This document shows positions 53,531-61,540 of a DNA stretch of 64,000 nucleotides, piece by piece. A model generated the notes under the pieces. It made no database searches and was not told the DNA's origin. It was given only the letters and a program-made list of their open reading frames with translations. The DNA is taken from contig NZ_JBLAVB010000001.1 of the NCBI RefSeq assembly GCF_047263945.1, positions 558,001 through 622,000 of the forward strand. The letters are read 5' to 3'. Within the stretch, counting starts at the first letter, position 1. Each line of letters begins with the position of its first letter. Source of the stretch: Rhodospirillum sp047263945. GTDB lineage: Bacteria > Pseudomonadota > Alphaproteobacteria > Rhodospirillales > Rhodospirillaceae. Position numbers and translations under genes: made by a program.

Positions 53531-53594
53531 CCAGATTACGTCAGGGCCAGATTACCTCAGGACAGGCTTACCTCAGAACCAGAATTACGGCGGT
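53531..53594. repeat. Four imperfect tandem 16-bp units
   Basis: CCAGATTACGTCAGGG, CCAGATTACCTCAGGA, CAGGCTTACCTCAGAA and CCAGAATTACGG follow with a 16-bp period. No protein frame explains them well. Confidence 0.85.
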
Positions 53595-53805
53595 CAGAAG
53601 AGGACGGTTCACTTACGAGACCATTTGTACCCGACGCGGGCTATTTTAGAATCGCCCATGGTCTCGATTGAAAACCCCCCAAATTCGCCGCATCATGCTA
53701 TTGAAGGTTGGCAAGCGAACAGCGGCCTACCCTATCCCCCCGGGGAGGAATAGAGGGAAGCAGCAACGCCCAAACCAAATGCCTTGTGAAACAAAGGGGG
53801 TTATC

Positions 53806-54048
53806 GTGTGGCCTTTTGGCGCGCGCGGATCGTCATACAAGCGGTTCGACATTCAACCCGGTGACCAATTCACGAAAAGTGATGGGCGCTTCCATTCCAT
53901 ATGGATCGTCTTGCAAATCGTCGAGCTTCCGGATGTCCCCCCCCATGCCCGTTTATCGCGCCAAGGGGAAACGGCACGGGGAGGGTACCGGACCATATCG
54001 GTTTTAGCCCTCATGGACCCCTCTTTCTACCTGCGCATCCCGCGATAG
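53806..54048 (+). CDS. Small hypothetical protein, about 80 aa
   Basis: The segment FHSIWIVLQIVELPDVPPHARLSRQGETARGGYRTISVLALMDPSFY reads like a family of small alphaproteobacterial proteins with a PHARL motif. The GTG at 53806 is five bases after AAAGGGGG; an ATG at 53779 gives 89 aa and lacks a binding site. Function unknown. Confidence 0.55.
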   Translation: MWPFGARGSSYKRFDIQPGDQFTKSDGRFHSIWIVLQIVELPDVPPHARLSRQGETARGGYRTISVLALMDPSFYLRIPR

Positions 54049-54113
54049 CCGGTATGTGGATGATGGCTGGATGGCTGACTTTCACTGACCAAAACACCCT
54101 AGATCAAATGCTT

Positions 54114-54165
54114 AGAGTATCGCGTGGACCGGAAAACCGGTTCCCACTTTTCCTCTCGATACTCT
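54114..54165. repeat. Palindromic module P1 (best preserved copy)
   Basis: AGAGTATCG at the left pairs with CGATACTCT at the right, around a core GACCGGAAAACCGGTTCC. The linker AGATCAAATGCTT precedes it. It lies between the small gene at 53806 and the DUF1289 gene. Confidence 0.85.
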
Positions 54166-54229
54166 AACCACCTCCAGCGGTCTCTTGATTCGGCTCGTCG
54201 CCTCTCTCAGTCACACGCCATAATCAGAG

Positions 54230-55165
54230 CTATTGAGCGGCAACCTTCGCCGAGGGAACAACCTCGGGAATCGCTTCAGACAAGGTCAGGGAGATCAACC
54301 GGTAGAGCGTTTCTGGAAGGTGCGAATCCGTATCGATTGCCGCCCCCTTGGCGATCAACTCGGGATCCAGGTGGCTATGGGGACCGACCGGTGTCTCCCC
54401 ATCAATGGCCGGGATGGGGCTCCACACTTCAACTCGCCCCATGCGGGTCAGAAGGACACGATGAGGGGACGCCCTGCGTAGGGTGTCAAGGACTGTGCGG
54501 TCTTCACCAAGGACAGGCTTGCCCTTCTGCTGACGCAACAGGGCCACAAGCCCCGCCTCCTCCACCCGAACGCAATAATCGATATGCGGCAATCCCAACC
54601 CCAGGTCAAAGAGAACACCCTGCCGGTCTCCCGTCCGCAGTGCTTCCACGTCCGGCCCGATCTCGCTCAAGACGCGGCGGTTGGACATGGCCGCCTTCCG
54701 AGTATAAAGGCACAGATCAATCCGTCCAATCAGCCCTTTTGCGTTCGCTTGGCCGATCATCTTGATCTTCTGGGCGCCATGGTCCAGGACCACCCGGACG
54801 CCCCCCTGCCCCCCCCGGACTTCCCCGCCATATTCCCAAAGGCGCGCCGTCAACAAAGAGCCATCCTTCCCATTGAATTCGACCGCAGCGCCTGGCACGC
54901 CAATGGACCATTGGGCCTGGGCATCATCCAAAGATCCCAGGATGATCCGGTCCAGGGTTGCCATGGGATACCCGAGAACGGGGACGCCATATCCCGTTTC
55001 CTCGCGACGCTTGCGCAGAGCCCTGAAGGCGTCAAGCTTTTGTTCGCCATCGTAGGACGGCCAATCCTTGATCTCCGCAGCGGACCGGCCACAGCCTATG
55101 CAAAGGGAGCCGTCCGCGTTCATTTTACAAATTCCGATACAGGGGGAGGGCATGGGACCAAGCAT
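54230..55165 (-). CDS. DUF1289-domain protein with long C-terminal domain, 311 aa
   Basis: The N-terminal ~50 residues are DUF1289: PSPCIGICKMNADGSLCIGCGRSAAEIKDW, with C-x3-C and C-x2-C, probably metal-binding. DUF1289 is usually a stand-alone protein of 60-80 aa. Here it is followed by ~240 residues of mixed alpha/beta sequence of unknown family (e.g. LLTARLWEYGGEV..., SEIGPDVEALRTGDRQGVLFDLGLGLPHIDYCVR). The start at 55165 lies six bases after AAGGA. Confidence 0.75.
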   Translation of the reverse strand: MLGPMPSPCIGICKMNADGSLCIGCGRSAAEIKDWPSYDGEQKLDAFRALRKRREETGYGVPVLGYPMATLDRIILGSLDDAQAQWSIGVPGAAVEFNGKDGSLLTARLWEYGGEVRGGQGGVRVVLDHGAQKIKMIGQANAKGLIGRIDLCLYTRKAAMSNRRVLSEIGPDVEALRTGDRQGVLFDLGLGLPHIDYCVRVEEAGLVALLRQQKGKPVLGEDRTVLDTLRRASPHRVLLTRMGRVEVWSPIPAIDGETPVGPHSHLDPELIAKGAAIDTDSHLPETLYRLISLTLSEAIPEVVPSAKVAAQ

Positions 55166-55372
55166 GATCATTCCTTATAGAGGACGGCGCGAAAGGAGGA
55201 CGCGCGAAAGCAGGGAGGGAGGAAGTGCCGTTGTTCGCTTTTCCTTGGCCGTCATATTGGGTTTACAGGGCCGCTTGCAAACCTTTCTCGACAAAAAGCA
55301 CCCTGCCCCTTGATCCCGTACCCCAGATCGGGGGACAAAGACTCAATGGGCATCCATAAGCGAGGCCCTGAA

Positions 55373-56443
55373 ATGGCAAAAACAGGAAGACGGGGCAAAC
55401 GGCTCATGGATATACGGGACGGCTTTTTGGGCGCTATCGGTGGAACGCCCCTCATCCGGCTGGATTGGGCATCCCGCATGACCGGGCGAGAGATTCTCGG
55501 CAAGGCCGAATTCATGAACCCCGGCGGCTCGGTCAAGGATCGGGCGGCGCTCGCCATCATTCGCAATGCCCTGGACTCCGGCGCCTTGAAGCCGGGCGGT
55601 ACGATCGTCGAAGGCACTGCGGGCAACACGGGTATCGGCCTGACCCTGGTGGCCAGCGCCATCGGCTGCAAGACCGTCATCGTCATGCCCGAGACCCAAA
55701 GCCAAGAAAAGAAGGATACATTGCGTCTGATTGGCGCCGACCTGCGTCTCGTCCCCGCCCTACCCTACAAGGACCCAGGCAACTACGTCCGGTATTCGGA
55801 GACCCTCGCAAAGGAACTGGGCGCCTTCTGGGCCAACCAGTTCGACAACACAGCCAACCGGGAGGGCCACCGGACCACCACCGGAGCGGAGATCCTCGCC
55901 CAAACGGAAGGCAAGTTAGATGCCTTCACCTGTGCCGTTGGCACCGGTGGAACGCTGACCGGAGTGGCCATGGCCCTGAAGGCCCATGACCCGGGCATTA
56001 AGGTGGTCCTGGCAGATCCCATGGGCTCTGCCCTCTATTCCTGGATCAAGACCGGCGAGCTCAAGTCCCAGGGTGACTCGGTCACCGAGGGGATCGGTCA
56101 GGGACGGATCACGGCGAACTTGGCGGACCTGACCGCAGATGATGCCGTCCAAGTCACCGACGAGGAGGCCCTGGAAGCGGTTTTCGCCATGGTCAAGGAA
56201 GACGGCTTGGTCCTGGGGGGGTCCGCGGGCGTGAACGTCGCAGCAGCCATGAAGGTTGCCCGAACCCTGCCTGAAGGCTCCCGGGTCGCAACCATCCTGT
56301 GCGATGGGGGGCAGCGCTACCAAAGCAAGCTATTCAATCCGATCTTCTTGAAGGAAAAGGGACTTCCCCTTCCCGACTGGCTCGACGGATCCTCTTCGCC
56401 CTCATCCAACCCCGCCCCTCCCCCCTCGCCTGATGTATCGTGA
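55373..56443 (+). CDS. cysK: Cysteine synthase A-like PLP enzyme
   Basis: O-acetylserine sulfhydrylase makes cysteine from O-acetylserine and sulfide. Hallmarks are IGGTPLIRL, the PLP lysine in NPGGSVKDRAAL, EGTAGNTGIGLTLVA, PETQSQEKKDTLRLIGA, and VGTGGTLTGVAMALK. The C-terminus has ILCDGGQRYQSKLFNPIFLKEKGLP. The start is uncertain: ATGs at 55373 (356 aa) and 55406 are both plausible. The enzyme is followed 23 bp later by sseA. Related specificities (cystathionine beta-synthase-like) cannot be fully excluded. Confidence 0.9.
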   Translation: MAKTGRRGKRLMDIRDGFLGAIGGTPLIRLDWASRMTGREILGKAEFMNPGGSVKDRAALAIIRNALDSGALKPGGTIVEGTAGNTGIGLTLVASAIGCKTVIVMPETQSQEKKDTLRLIGADLRLVPALPYKDPGNYVRYSETLAKELGAFWANQFDNTANREGHRTTTGAEILAQTEGKLDAFTCAVGTGGTLTGVAMALKAHDPGIKVVLADPMGSALYSWIKTGELKSQGDSVTEGIGQGRITANLADLTADDAVQVTDEEALEAVFAMVKEDGLVLGGSAGVNVAAAMKVARTLPEGSRVATILCDGGQRYQSKLFNPIFLKEKGLPLPDWLDGSSSPSSNPAPPPSPDVS

Positions 56444-56466
56444 CTGCTTAGCGGAAGGACTATTCA

Positions 56467-57321
56467 ATGACCTATGCCAATCCCGACGCCCTGGTTTCCA
56501 CCGCCTGGCTGGAGGAACACCTGAATGCGCCGGATGTCCGCATCGTCGACGCCACCTATTTTATGCCCACCTCCGGTCGTGACATGCGCGCGGAGTTCGA
56601 GGCCTCCCACATTCCCGGTGCCGTCCATTTCAACATCGACGAGGTGGCAGACAAAACGAAGGCCAAGTCCCATGCCCTGCCCACCGCCGAGATCTTCTCC
56701 TCGGCCTGCCGATCCCTGGGCCTGGGCGACGGCCAGCGGATCGTGGTCTATGACAAGAGCGGCGGCGCCATGGCCGCCTCTCGCGTCTGGTGGCTGATGC
56801 ACCTCTTCGGCCACAAGGATGTATCCCTGCTCGACGGAGGCTTTGGCGCCTGGGTGTCCGAGGGGCGCCCCATTGACGACCTGCCCCGCCCGCCCAGCCG
56901 TCGCCATTTCACCCCTCGGGTCAACACCACTCTTGTGCGAGACGCCCAGCAGGTGCGCGCTACCCTCGGAAAATCGGGGGAACTGGTGGTGGACGCCCGC
57001 TCCCCGGGTCGCTTCAACGGCACCGATGCCGAACCCTGGGAGGTCGCCCGCGCCGGTCACATTCCCGGTAGCGTGAACCTGCCCTTCGGCGCGATCCAAA
57101 CCAAAGAGCACGGCCGCTTTGCCGACGCTGAAACCATCAAAGCCACCTTCGAGCAGGCCGGGGTCGACCTGGACCGCCCGTTGATTGTCAGCTGTGGATC
57201 AGGTGTCACCGCCTGTGTGTTGGCCCTGGGGGCCTATCTGATCGGCAAGGAAGACGTGGCAATCTACGACGGTTCTTGGGTGGAATGGGCCAATCTAAGT
57301 GACTACCCCATCGAAAGATGA
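56467..57321 (+). CDS. sseA: 3-mercaptopyruvate sulfurtransferase
   Basis: Two rhodanese domains: the first (residues ~1-130) inactive, the second with the active-site loop CGSGVTA (C243). CGS/TGVT is the mercaptopyruvate-type signature, unlike CRxGx[R/T] of thiosulfate enzymes. It transfers sulfur from 3-mercaptopyruvate. GGAAGGA precedes the ATG. At 284 aa the length is normal. Paired with cysK, it fits cysteine/sulfur metabolism. Confidence 0.95.
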   Translation: MTYANPDALVSTAWLEEHLNAPDVRIVDATYFMPTSGRDMRAEFEASHIPGAVHFNIDEVADKTKAKSHALPTAEIFSSACRSLGLGDGQRIVVYDKSGGAMAASRVWWLMHLFGHKDVSLLDGGFGAWVSEGRPIDDLPRPPSRRHFTPRVNTTLVRDAQQVRATLGKSGELVVDARSPGRFNGTDAEPWEVARAGHIPGSVNLPFGAIQTKEHGRFADAETIKATFEQAGVDLDRPLIVSCGSGVTACVLALGAYLIGKEDVAIYDGSWVEWANLSDYPIER

Positions 57322-57339
57322 CAAAGCCCGAAATTCGAA

Positions 57340-57562
57340 CCAAATAGTAGAAACACCCCCTTGCCCTTCCCGTTTACGATCCCCACTTCTAATCCAGGAA
57401 CTGGGTACAAACGGGTGGAAACTCCCGCACCAGACACCAACGGCATAACCGGCCCCATCCCGCCCAAGGATAAGAGAATGGCCGGGCAGGCGTTCCGCTT
57501 CCCCCCCGCCATGATAGCGGTGCGCCCATCCTGAAAGACCCGCCCCGAGCGGGTCTTTTTTC
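57340..57562 (+). ncRNA. Candidate small RNA downstream of sseA
   Basis: A clear intrinsic terminator at 57535-57562 ends a stretch of ~200 bp after sseA that holds no gene. Before it lies a C-rich segment (CCGCTTCCCCCCCGCC) that could pair as a hairpin CCGC/GCGG with a C-rich loop. It could also just be the sseA 3' UTR. The 5' boundary is arbitrary. Confidence 0.3.
57535..57562 (+). terminator. Intrinsic terminator
   Basis: Stem AAGACCCGC/GCGGGTCTT with a CCCGA loop and a T6 tail. Confidence 0.9.
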
Positions 57563-57790
57563 GTGCGCCAATACCGAACTGCAAAGGGTCACGGACCCTT
57601 TGATCCCATTGGTAAAAAACGAATGGGGGTTCCGGGGCCTCAGGCCCCGGTGGGGGGCGGGGCAAAGCCCCGCGTTTTTCAGTTTCTCAAAGAGACAGTG
57701 TATTACGAGAGTAAAACGGGGCCATCTTGACTCAAGCCGATCCAGTTCCACACGATGCTCAACCTGTTGACACTTTGATCTAGACATATA
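57563..57790. repeat. Mosaic repeat region (inverted relative of 9932-10149)
   Basis: Contains AAAGGGTCACGGACCCTTT, CGGGGCCTCAGGCCCCG and GCGGGGCAAAGCCCCGC hairpins, the 57710-57748 palindromic module, and the linker CTCAACCTGTTGACACTTTGATCTAGAC. The hairpins resemble those after bamE, in inverted order. Confidence 0.65.
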
Positions 57791-57815
57791 ATTGAGAGAA
57801 GGAGGGGCTGCACCA

Positions 57816-58892
57816 TTGCAGGTTCTATCAACCACGCACGAATTAGGCATCAACGGGGCCAGCTTGGCCATTCCCGAAATTGCGGCCCGCTTGACCACCC
57901 GAGGGGATCGGATTGACGTTCTGGTTCCCGAAGAGGTGACGGGACCGCTTCAAGGCCTGATCGAATCGGCTGGCGGGCGCGTCATCAGGGCGGCAAACAT
58001 CAAAACAGGCTATGACGTAGCCCTCGTCAACACGATCCTGAACGCCCAGATGGTGTCATCCATGGCCCCCCATATGCCTGTTGTCTGGTATATCCATGAA
58101 GCGGAGGCGGGTTTCGATTGGCTGTTGAAGAACAGTGAAGGCGCTGCCGCCTTCCAGGCCGCCACCCATGTGATCCTGTACCATCCCCATTGCCGGGACA
58201 CAGTTTTCGCCCCCTTTCTAAGGCACTTTCCCCAACATGCCGTCAGCATCATTCCATCGGGCGCGGACATCCCTCCTCCAGATGCTCCCGTACCCCGGGC
58301 GCATGAGAAAGATGGGCGGGGGATCCTTTTCGTTGGCACGCCTTATAGTCGCAAGCGTCCCGTGGACCTCATGAGCGCGTTCCTCGCCTTTTGCGATGGC
58401 GCTCCGCCCCTTCGGATCGTTGGTGACTCCAGCTATCTGGACCCGGACGCCCGCCCCCTTTTGAAACGGGCGCCCGACCGGTTCCAATTCCTGGGGGTCC
58501 TCGATTGGCCCGCGCTCCGCGCGGAATACGAGCGGGCAAGCATCCTCAGCCTCCCCTCCGGTTCGGAATCCATGGGGCGGGTGACCATGGAAGCGGCCTT
58601 ACATGGCTGCGCCTTGGTCCTCTCGGACCTGCCCGTGCACAAGGGGGTTTGGCGCGATGGAAAGTCGGCCCTGCTCCACAGCGTTGGTGACCAGCCCAGC
58701 CTCGGCTTGGCCCTACGCCGACTTCTGGATCACCCAGAAGACCGGATCCGCTTAGCCGAAGCCGCCCGAATGGTGGCCCTGAATTATCCCAAAGAGCAGT
58801 CCTTGGACCGGGTTCTGATGGTTCTGGATCGGGTGACCCGCGCCCACCAACTCAGCCAACCGCGCTCCTCCGCCCAAAACGGGGTGCGATGA
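57816..58892 (+). CDS. Glycosyltransferase (GT4/GT1-type), 358 aa
   Basis: GT-B glycosyltransferase of the GT1/GT4 group. Donor-site features are ILFVGTPYSRKRPVDLMSAFL, FLGVLDWPALRAEYERASILSLPSGSESMGRVTMEAALHGCALVLSDLP. The acceptor domain has HELGINGASLAIPEIAARL. It starts with a TTG at 57816, 10 bases after GGAGG at 57801-57805; no in-frame ATG fits. The gene is isolated between repeat-rich gaps, which would fit horizontal acquisition, but this is not shown. Confidence 0.8.
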   Translation: MQVLSTTHELGINGASLAIPEIAARLTTRGDRIDVLVPEEVTGPLQGLIESAGGRVIRAANIKTGYDVALVNTILNAQMVSSMAPHMPVVWYIHEAEAGFDWLLKNSEGAAAFQAATHVILYHPHCRDTVFAPFLRHFPQHAVSIIPSGADIPPPDAPVPRAHEKDGRGILFVGTPYSRKRPVDLMSAFLAFCDGAPPLRIVGDSSYLDPDARPLLKRAPDRFQFLGVLDWPALRAEYERASILSLPSGSESMGRVTMEAALHGCALVLSDLPVHKGVWRDGKSALLHSVGDQPSLGLALRRLLDHPEDRIRLAEAARMVALNYPKEQSLDRVLMVLDRVTRAHQLSQPRSSAQNGVR

Positions 58893-59014
58893 AATGGGCA
58901 CCGGGCGGAAGGCAGGTTTCCCGCGTGAACCACATTTCACGTGACAGGCTCCAGAATGAAACGGGATCAGCTTGCGTCAAGCTGGCCCCGTTTCCCTCTC
59001 CTTCGATCAGTATT
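58893..59014. repeat. Repeat mosaic: degenerate P3 and a palindromic module
   Basis: A degenerate P3 (GGTTTCCCGCGTGAACC...TTCACGTGACAGGCTCC, about 58915-58955) is followed by the palindromic module of 10111-10149 at about 58955-58995 (ATGAAACGGG...AGCTTGCGTCAAGCT...CCCCGTTTC). Confidence 0.65.
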
Positions 59015-59074
59015 AGAGTATCTTCAAGGCCAAGTTTGGGCGCAAAGCGACCCAACTTGATCTCGGAGTACTCT
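59015..59074. repeat. Palindromic module P2, intact copy
   Basis: AGAGTATCTTCAAGGCCAAGTT and CCAACTTGATCTCGGAGTACTCT flank a centre without any insert. It is the reference for the split halves at 11327-11357/11852-11888 and 62671-62690/62870-62905. Confidence 0.8.
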
Positions 59075-59098
59075 AACGGACCAGTTGATCTCAGGGGC

Positions 59099-59542
59099 CT
59101 ATCCCACGGCCTGGAAAGGTTCTGAACGCCCCTCAGAGTTCCCTTCCATACCGAGCCCGAACGCACCCGTACAGGCAATAGAGCCGTCGGGAAAACGCCA
59201 GCGCTTCTGGGCCGCACCACCCGATTGGGTGTGGTCGGTGTCTTCCATCAAACCACCAAAGCCAAGGGCAATTTCATCGGCGTGGGCGGCGACCGTCTCG
59301 GGCGCCATATCCCTTCGCCAGTTCGCGCCAAACCGTGTTGCCATCGTAAGCGTGAACAGGTTGAACGCGTGGTACGAAGTCGGTGTCACAGCCATCGTCC
59401 GAATCCTTGAGTTGTTGAGCCCAAAAAATCCAGACGCCTCCTCATTTCCTTTCCGACCGGGTTCCAGACGGTCTGCGAAACCCGCCGGTCGATGTTCAAT
59501 CAGTGTCCCGAGGACCGAATTGGCTCCGGTTCGGTTGATCAT
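59099..59542 (-). CDS. Hypothetical protein, 147 aa
   Basis: The minus-strand frame has normal composition (LGTLIEHRPAGFADRLEPG..., MAVTPTSYHAFNLFTLTMATRFGANWRRDMAPETVAAHADEIALGFGGLMEDTDHTQS), while the opposite strand frame is Ser/Pro/Arg-rich as expected for a shadow. There is no clear binding site before the ATG at 59542. No family recognised. Confidence 0.5.
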   Translation of the reverse strand: MINRTGANSVLGTLIEHRPAGFADRLEPGRKGNEEASGFFGLNNSRIRTMAVTPTSYHAFNLFTLTMATRFGANWRRDMAPETVAAHADEIALGFGGLMEDTDHTQSGGAAQKRWRFPDGSIACTGAFGLGMEGNSEGRSEPFQAVG

Positions 59543-59805
59543 TGTTGCGTCGCACAATACACAGGGAAGCCGGTTGGCACTATGAAAATGCGCCGCAAGA
59601 TCGGAAAACCCTGTTCAGCGTGGCAGCGCGTGATATTTTAGACACAAAATCACGCCTTTGGCCCATCTCTAAGATTGTTTCGCGCCTGGGAATTCCCCAT
59701 ATGGCTTGGGAGTTTAGGCTCCCTTAGAGTTATCAATGGTCTTTTGGCGTTCGATTTCCTCTGGCCTTTTCCCCATCTGAGTCCCCTTTATCCCTTCGAG
59801 GCCCC
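59543..59805. other. Region upstream of metC
   Basis: Contains an imperfect palindrome at about 59625-59652 (GCGTGATATTTT...AAAATCACGC) and a GGGAG...CTCCC hairpin near 59711. No SAM or other riboswitch was recognised. It probably carries the metC promoter. Confidence 0.4.
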
Positions 59806-60975
59806 ATGAAAAAAGATACAGCGGTCACCCATGCCGGACGCGATCCCGCCCGTTTCGACGGGGTGGTCAACACGCCCGCCTACCGGGCGTCCACCGTGAT
59901 CTTCCCCACGGTGGCGGACCTGAAGGCCGCCCATGGCAAGAAGTACGAGACGACATACTACGGTCGCTATGGCACCCCCACCACCCAGTCCTTGGAAGCG
60001 GCGGTGGCGGAGATCGAAGGCGCAACCCATTGCGCCGCTACCAGTTCAGGCATGGGCGCAATCGCGGGAGCACTCTTGAGCTTCCTGAAGGCCGGCGACC
60101 ACCTGTTAATGGTCGACACGGTCTATTGGCCGACCCGGCGGTTCTGCAATGACTTCCTGAAGCGCTTTGGGGTGGAGACCACCTATTACGATCCCCTGAT
60201 TGGAGCGGGAATCGCCGAATTGATGCGCCCCGAGACCAAAATCGTCTTCTGCGAGGCGCCGGGCTCCCAGACCTTCGAAATGCAGGATATCCCGGCCATC
60301 GCCGCCGCCGCCCACGCCGGTGGCGCGCTGGTTCTTCTGGACAACACCTGGGCTTCGCCCTTGTACTTCCAGCCTTTTGACAAGGGAGTGGACATCTCCA
60401 TTCAGGCGGGGACCAAGTACATTGTCGGCCATTCCGATGCCATGCTTGGCACCATCTCCACGGTCGAAAAAGAGCAGTTCCTGACCATTAAGGACACCCT
60501 GGGCTCCTTCGGCTACGCCACGGGGTCGGAAGAGGCCTACCTGGGCCTGCGAGGCCTGCGCACCCTCTCGGCCCGCTTGGAGCGGCACCAGCGCTCGGCC
60601 CTGACCATCGCCCAATGGCTCCTGGACCAACCGGAGGTGGCGAAAGTCCTTTACCCCGCCCTGCCCGGCGATCCGGGCCATGCTATTTGGAAACGGGATT
60701 TCTCTGGTGCCTCCGGCCTGTTCGGCGTGCTTCTGAACCCGGCACCTGAGGAACGGGTCACCGCCATGCTGGACGGCATGACGCATTTCCTCATGGGGTA
60801 TTCCTGGGGTGGCTACGAAAGCCTGATGATCCCCACCCATACCTCCATCGACCGCACGGCGACCCAATGGACCCACGATGGCCCCTCGGTCCGCCTGCAC
60901 ATTGGTCTGGAGGATCCGGAGGACCTGATCACCGATCTTCGTGCGGGATTTGATCGCCTGTCGGGGAAGGCCTGA
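59806..60975 (+). CDS. metC: Cystathionine beta-lyase
   Basis: A PLP-dependent enzyme converting cystathionine to homocysteine. The start MKKDTAVTHAGRDPARFDGVVNTPAYRASTVIF and YGRYGTPTTQSLEAAVAEIEGATHCAATSSGMGAIAG are family hallmarks. The PLP lysine is K204 in AGTKYIVGHSDAMLGTIS. The C-terminal GYSWGGYESL is typical of the alphaproteobacterial beta-lyase group. At 389 aa the length fits. It is followed by hisI after 4 bp. Confidence 0.93.
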   Translation: MKKDTAVTHAGRDPARFDGVVNTPAYRASTVIFPTVADLKAAHGKKYETTYYGRYGTPTTQSLEAAVAEIEGATHCAATSSGMGAIAGALLSFLKAGDHLLMVDTVYWPTRRFCNDFLKRFGVETTYYDPLIGAGIAELMRPETKIVFCEAPGSQTFEMQDIPAIAAAAHAGGALVLLDNTWASPLYFQPFDKGVDISIQAGTKYIVGHSDAMLGTISTVEKEQFLTIKDTLGSFGYATGSEEAYLGLRGLRTLSARLERHQRSALTIAQWLLDQPEVAKVLYPALPGDPGHAIWKRDFSGASGLFGVLLNPAPEERVTAMLDGMTHFLMGYSWGGYESLMIPTHTSIDRTATQWTHDGPSVRLHIGLEDPEDLITDLRAGFDRLSGKA

Positions 60976-60979
60976 TCCC

Positions 60980-61432
60980 ATGACGGAGGCGCCTCTGCCC
61001 GAAAAAAAACAGCCCAAAGCCCCCCTAAAGGATGATGCACCCGTCTGGTCTCTGGTCCGGTTCAACGGAGACGGTCTGGTCCCGGCCATCGCCCAGCGCC
61101 TGGAAACCGGCGAGGTCCTGATGATGGCCTGGATGAACCGGGAGGCCCTGGCCGAAACCCTGGCTACGGGAAAGGCCTGCTACTGGTCCCGTAGCCGGGG
61201 GAAACTCTGGCGCAAGGGGGAAAGCTCCGGCCAGAGCCAAACCGTAAAGTCGTTGCGACTGGACTGCGACGGAGACACCATCCTGCTGGTGGTGGAGCAG
61301 GACGGCGTCGCCTGCCACACAGGGCGGAGCAACTGCTTCTTCAACGAAGTGAACGCTTCAGGCGACATCAAGGTCATCGCCGAGCCCCTGGTGGATCCAG
61401 ACGACCTGTATGGCACCGGAAGCAAGCATTAA
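60980..61432 (+). CDS. hisI: Phosphoribosyl-AMP cyclohydrolase
   Basis: HisI opens the purine ring of PR-AMP in histidine synthesis. Motifs are VLMMAWMNREALAETLATGKACYWSRSRGKLWRKGESSGQSQTVKSLRLDCDGDTILL and VACHTGRSNCFFN, including Asp and Cys metal ligands (DCDGD; CHTG...C). The start at 60980 is 4 bp after the metC stop and gives 150 aa. The first ~25 residues are a variable extension. It is not with other his genes. Confidence 0.96.
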   Translation: MTEAPLPEKKQPKAPLKDDAPVWSLVRFNGDGLVPAIAQRLETGEVLMMAWMNREALAETLATGKACYWSRSRGKLWRKGESSGQSQTVKSLRLDCDGDTILLVVEQDGVACHTGRSNCFFNEVNASGDIKVIAEPLVDPDDLYGTGSKH

Positions 61433-61540
61433 GTCGTACTCGACTTCTTACCCATGTTTGGTTGGGATGAGGGGATGGAGAAGCGGTCCCCTTCCCCCGC
61501 ATCGACGAAAACAAACCGCTCACAGATTGGATCCACACCC

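Noticed and set aside
53531..53594. Possible CRISPR-like array
   Set aside because: Units are only 16 bp, contiguous and imperfect, with no spacers and no cas genes.
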